The notes under the pieces: generated by a model
Databases searched by the model: none
Seen by the model: only the letters and a program-made list of their open reading frames with translations
Told to the model about the DNA's origin: nothing
Position numbers and translations under genes: made by a program
Assembly: GCA_027346125.1 (NCBI GenBank)
Contig: DAIEST010000271.1
Location: 1 to 23,093, forward strand
Direction of reading: 5' to 3'
DNA from: Leptospirillum sp.
Lineage (GTDB): Bacteria; Nitrospirota; Leptospirillia; Leptospirillales; Leptospirillaceae
DNA: 23,093 nucleotides
In this document: positions 21,655-23,093 of the stretch, piece after piece
Numbering within the stretch: the stretch's first letter is position 1
Layout of the letters: every line of letters starts with the position of its first letter

Positions 21655-22473
21655 TCAATGAATCGCGTCTGGTTTATTGGCCGGTTTTCCGTTCGCCGCA
21701 ACAGAAGGCGGCCGGGATGACAAAGGCGACAGCTTCCGGGAAAGGACCGGAGACCGGGGCGGTGCCTGAGGCCGGGGAGTCGCTTCCGGACGTCCGACGT
21801 GAGAGATCTCGCTGAACGCCACCGGTTTTCCGTTCACTTCCAGAACCGGCTTCCCTTTCTCGAAGAGGATCCCCGTGACGACACCCGTCTCCACCGGTAC
21901 CGCGGAAATCGCCTTGTGACGGCCATCCATGGCCTCCACTTCAAAAGAATACTGACCTTTCGGGGCTTCGGACCCCTGGTTGGTCACACCATCCCACGAC
22001 ATCGAGTGGGTACCCGGAACCATCTGTTTCAGGGCCATCGTCCTGACCAGACGATGCTGTTCGTCAAAAATGCGAAGATGGCCCGAACTGGAAGGAGCAT
22101 CCAGACGGAACCTGAGCCCGACCGACCCTCCCGGCTCCAGCCGGAAGGAATTCCCCTTCATGGTGACCTCCTGGCCGAGAAATCCCACCATCATCATCTT
22201 GTTGGCATCCGAACCGGAATGGACCATGTGTCCCACCCCCTTGTTCAGATGGGTCAGCTGATCCAGCTGGGAGAACTGGGCCAGCTGGGCCGCAAACCGC
22301 GTATTGTTCATGGGGTGGAGCGGATCCTGGTACTGAAGCTGGGAAATCATCAGGTGCAGGAAATCCCCCATGCCAAGCTTCTGACGGGGCGGTGCCGCTG
22401 CCTTGGGAGCCAGCCTCTTCTCCGACTCTTCCCGGATTTTCGAAAAATCTGTCTTGCTGGAATGGACGATCAT
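21655..22473 (-). CDS. flgD: FlgD, hook cap / hook assembly protein
   Basis: FlgD caps the growing hook and allows FlgE to polymerise. The 272-residue protein has the conserved N-terminal region (about 34-75) with D-F-L-H-L-M-I-S-Q-L-Q-Y-Q-D-P-L and F-A-A-Q-L-A-Q-F-S-Q-L, then the FlgD Ig-like/tudor part (about 100-225) with W-D-G-V-T-N-Q-G and a final G-V-V-T-G-I-L-F strand. The last 45 residues form a Pro-, Ser- and Arg-rich tail not usual for the family. The ATG follows AGGAGG by 9 bases. It lies between fliK and flgE. Confidence 0.94.
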   Translation of the reverse strand: MIVHSSKTDFSKIREESEKRLAPKAAAPPRQKLGMGDFLHLMISQLQYQDPLHPMNNTRFAAQLAQFSQLDQLTHLNKGVGHMVHSGSDANKMMMVGFLGQEVTMKGNSFRLEPGGSVGLRFRLDAPSSSGHLRIFDEQHRLVRTMALKQMVPGTHSMSWDGVTNQGSEAPKGQYSFEVEAMDGRHKAISAVPVETGVVTGILFEKGKPVLEVNGKPVAFSEISHVGRPEATPRPQAPPRSPVLSRKLSPLSSRPPSVAANGKPANKPDAIH

Positions 22474-22488
22474 GAAATCTTTCCTCCT

Positions 22489-23093
22489 CTATGCGATCCG
22501 GTGATACCTGCCGTCTTCCGAATCCATCGAAACCGGATCGGAACCCGAACCTTCCTGACCGCCGACGGAAGATTCCCGGGGTCCGCTTCCCGGAGCCATT
22601 GCCTCCCCTCCGCGACCTCCGCGGTTTTCCCCCGAGAGCAGGCTCCCCCCTCCCGAAAGGTCCGCAGAAAAGGATCCGTTCCCTCCGGGAGGGGATCCTG
22701 TGCCTCCCGACTGGGCATCGGAAGGGGACTGGGAAGGGTTCGCTCCCGACGATGAGAGCGTCCCGCCGCCCTGGACCCCCACCGAAACATCGAGCTTGTT
22801 CATGGAAAACCCCTCGTTGTGCAGAAGCTGCTTGAGATCGCTTTCCTTTCCCTCGAGCGCTTTCCTGACAGAAGCATCCTTGACGCCCAGATGCACTTCC
22901 ACCGTCCTGCTCCCGGGATCGACCCGGACCGTCACCCGGACGGGACCGAGAGCCGGCGGATGAACCTGAAGCGTGATCTGTCCCCCTCCTTTCCGGGCGG
23001 CCTCCATCACACGATCCGGAAATTCGGGAACCCGGACCGCCTCTCCCGGAGCTTTTTCCGACACCGTCCCGGAAGCCAGTGGCCCGACAGCGG
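22489..23093 (-). CDS. fliK: FliK, hook-length control protein (C-terminal part only, cut by window edge)
   Basis: FliK measures the hook and triggers the FlhB switch. Only about 200 C-terminal residues are visible; the frame is open to the window edge, so the start lies outside. A GTG at 23064 could be read as a start but gives a protein without the N-terminal ruler. The Flg_hook domain is clear: I-T-L-Q-V-H-P-P-A-L-G-P-V-R-V-T-V-R-V followed by V-E-V-H-L-G-V and a helix ending L-K-Q-L-L-H-N-E-G. The last 85 residues are Gly/Ser-rich and probably disordered, longer than the tail of most FliK. It lies 15 bases before flgD. Confidence 0.88.
   Translation of the reverse strand, partial: AVGPLASGTVSEKAPGEAVRVPEFPDRVMEAARKGGGQITLQVHPPALGPVRVTVRVDPGSRTVEVHLGVKDASVRKALEGKESDLKQLLHNEGFSMNKLDVSVGVQGGGTLSSSGANPSQSPSDAQSGGTGSPPGGNGSFSADLSGGGSLLSGENRGGRGGEAMAPGSGPRESSVGGQEGSGSDPVSMDSEDGRYHRIA

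Overview
This 23.1 kb window is a compact flagellar, chemotaxis and motor cluster. Every gene I can support lies on the minus strand, so transcription runs from high to low coordinates. GC content is high, codon choice is uniform (Gly GGA, Arg CGG, Ser TCC, Ile ATC), and genes are separated by few bases or overlap. The set of proteins (single polar-type FlhF/FlhG pair, FliA, sigma-54-type promoter elements, stand-alone FlhB-like C-terminal protein, MCP with a c-type heme motif) fits a Gram-negative flagellate. My best guess is a Nitrospirota such as Leptospirillum, from general character only; I could not run a search.

Layout in transcription order. (1) Hook block, 23093-20266: the C-terminal end of fliK (cut by the window edge), flgD and flgE, closed by a strong intrinsic terminator at 20212-20241. 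(2) Export and switch block, 20095-13426: a good sigma-54-type promoter at 20144-20160, then fliL, fliN, fliO, fliP, a 168-base gap with a second sigma-54-type element, then fliQ, fliR, flhB and flhA. fliM, which normally sits between fliL and fliN, is not there. (3) Placement and regulation block, 13422-9421: flhF, flhG, fliA and cheR. A 25-codon open frame is coupled on both sides between fliA and cheR and contains a hairpin. (4) Chemotaxis and motor block, 9232-2010: cheY, cheA, cheB, a methyl-accepting receptor with a CXXCH motif in its periplasmic domain, cheW, motA and motB. (5) Accessory tail, 2006-8: an unrecognised 103-residue protein, a DUF2802-like membrane-anchored protein, a FliK-like protein and a stand-alone FlhB C-terminal paralogue.

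Together the genes build the export gate (FliOPQR, FlhAB), make and measure the hook (FlgD, FlgE, FliK), place the flagellum and count it (FlhF, FlhG), switch on late genes (FliA), and power and steer the motor (MotAB, FliL, FliN, Che proteins). The points most worth a second look are the heme-type chemoreceptor, the absent fliM, the coupled micro-ORF between fliA and cheR, the two sigma-54-type elements, and the FliK-like/FlhB-like pair at the left end. No gap between genes exceeds 300 bases, and I saw no tRNA, rRNA, CRISPR array or insertion sequence.
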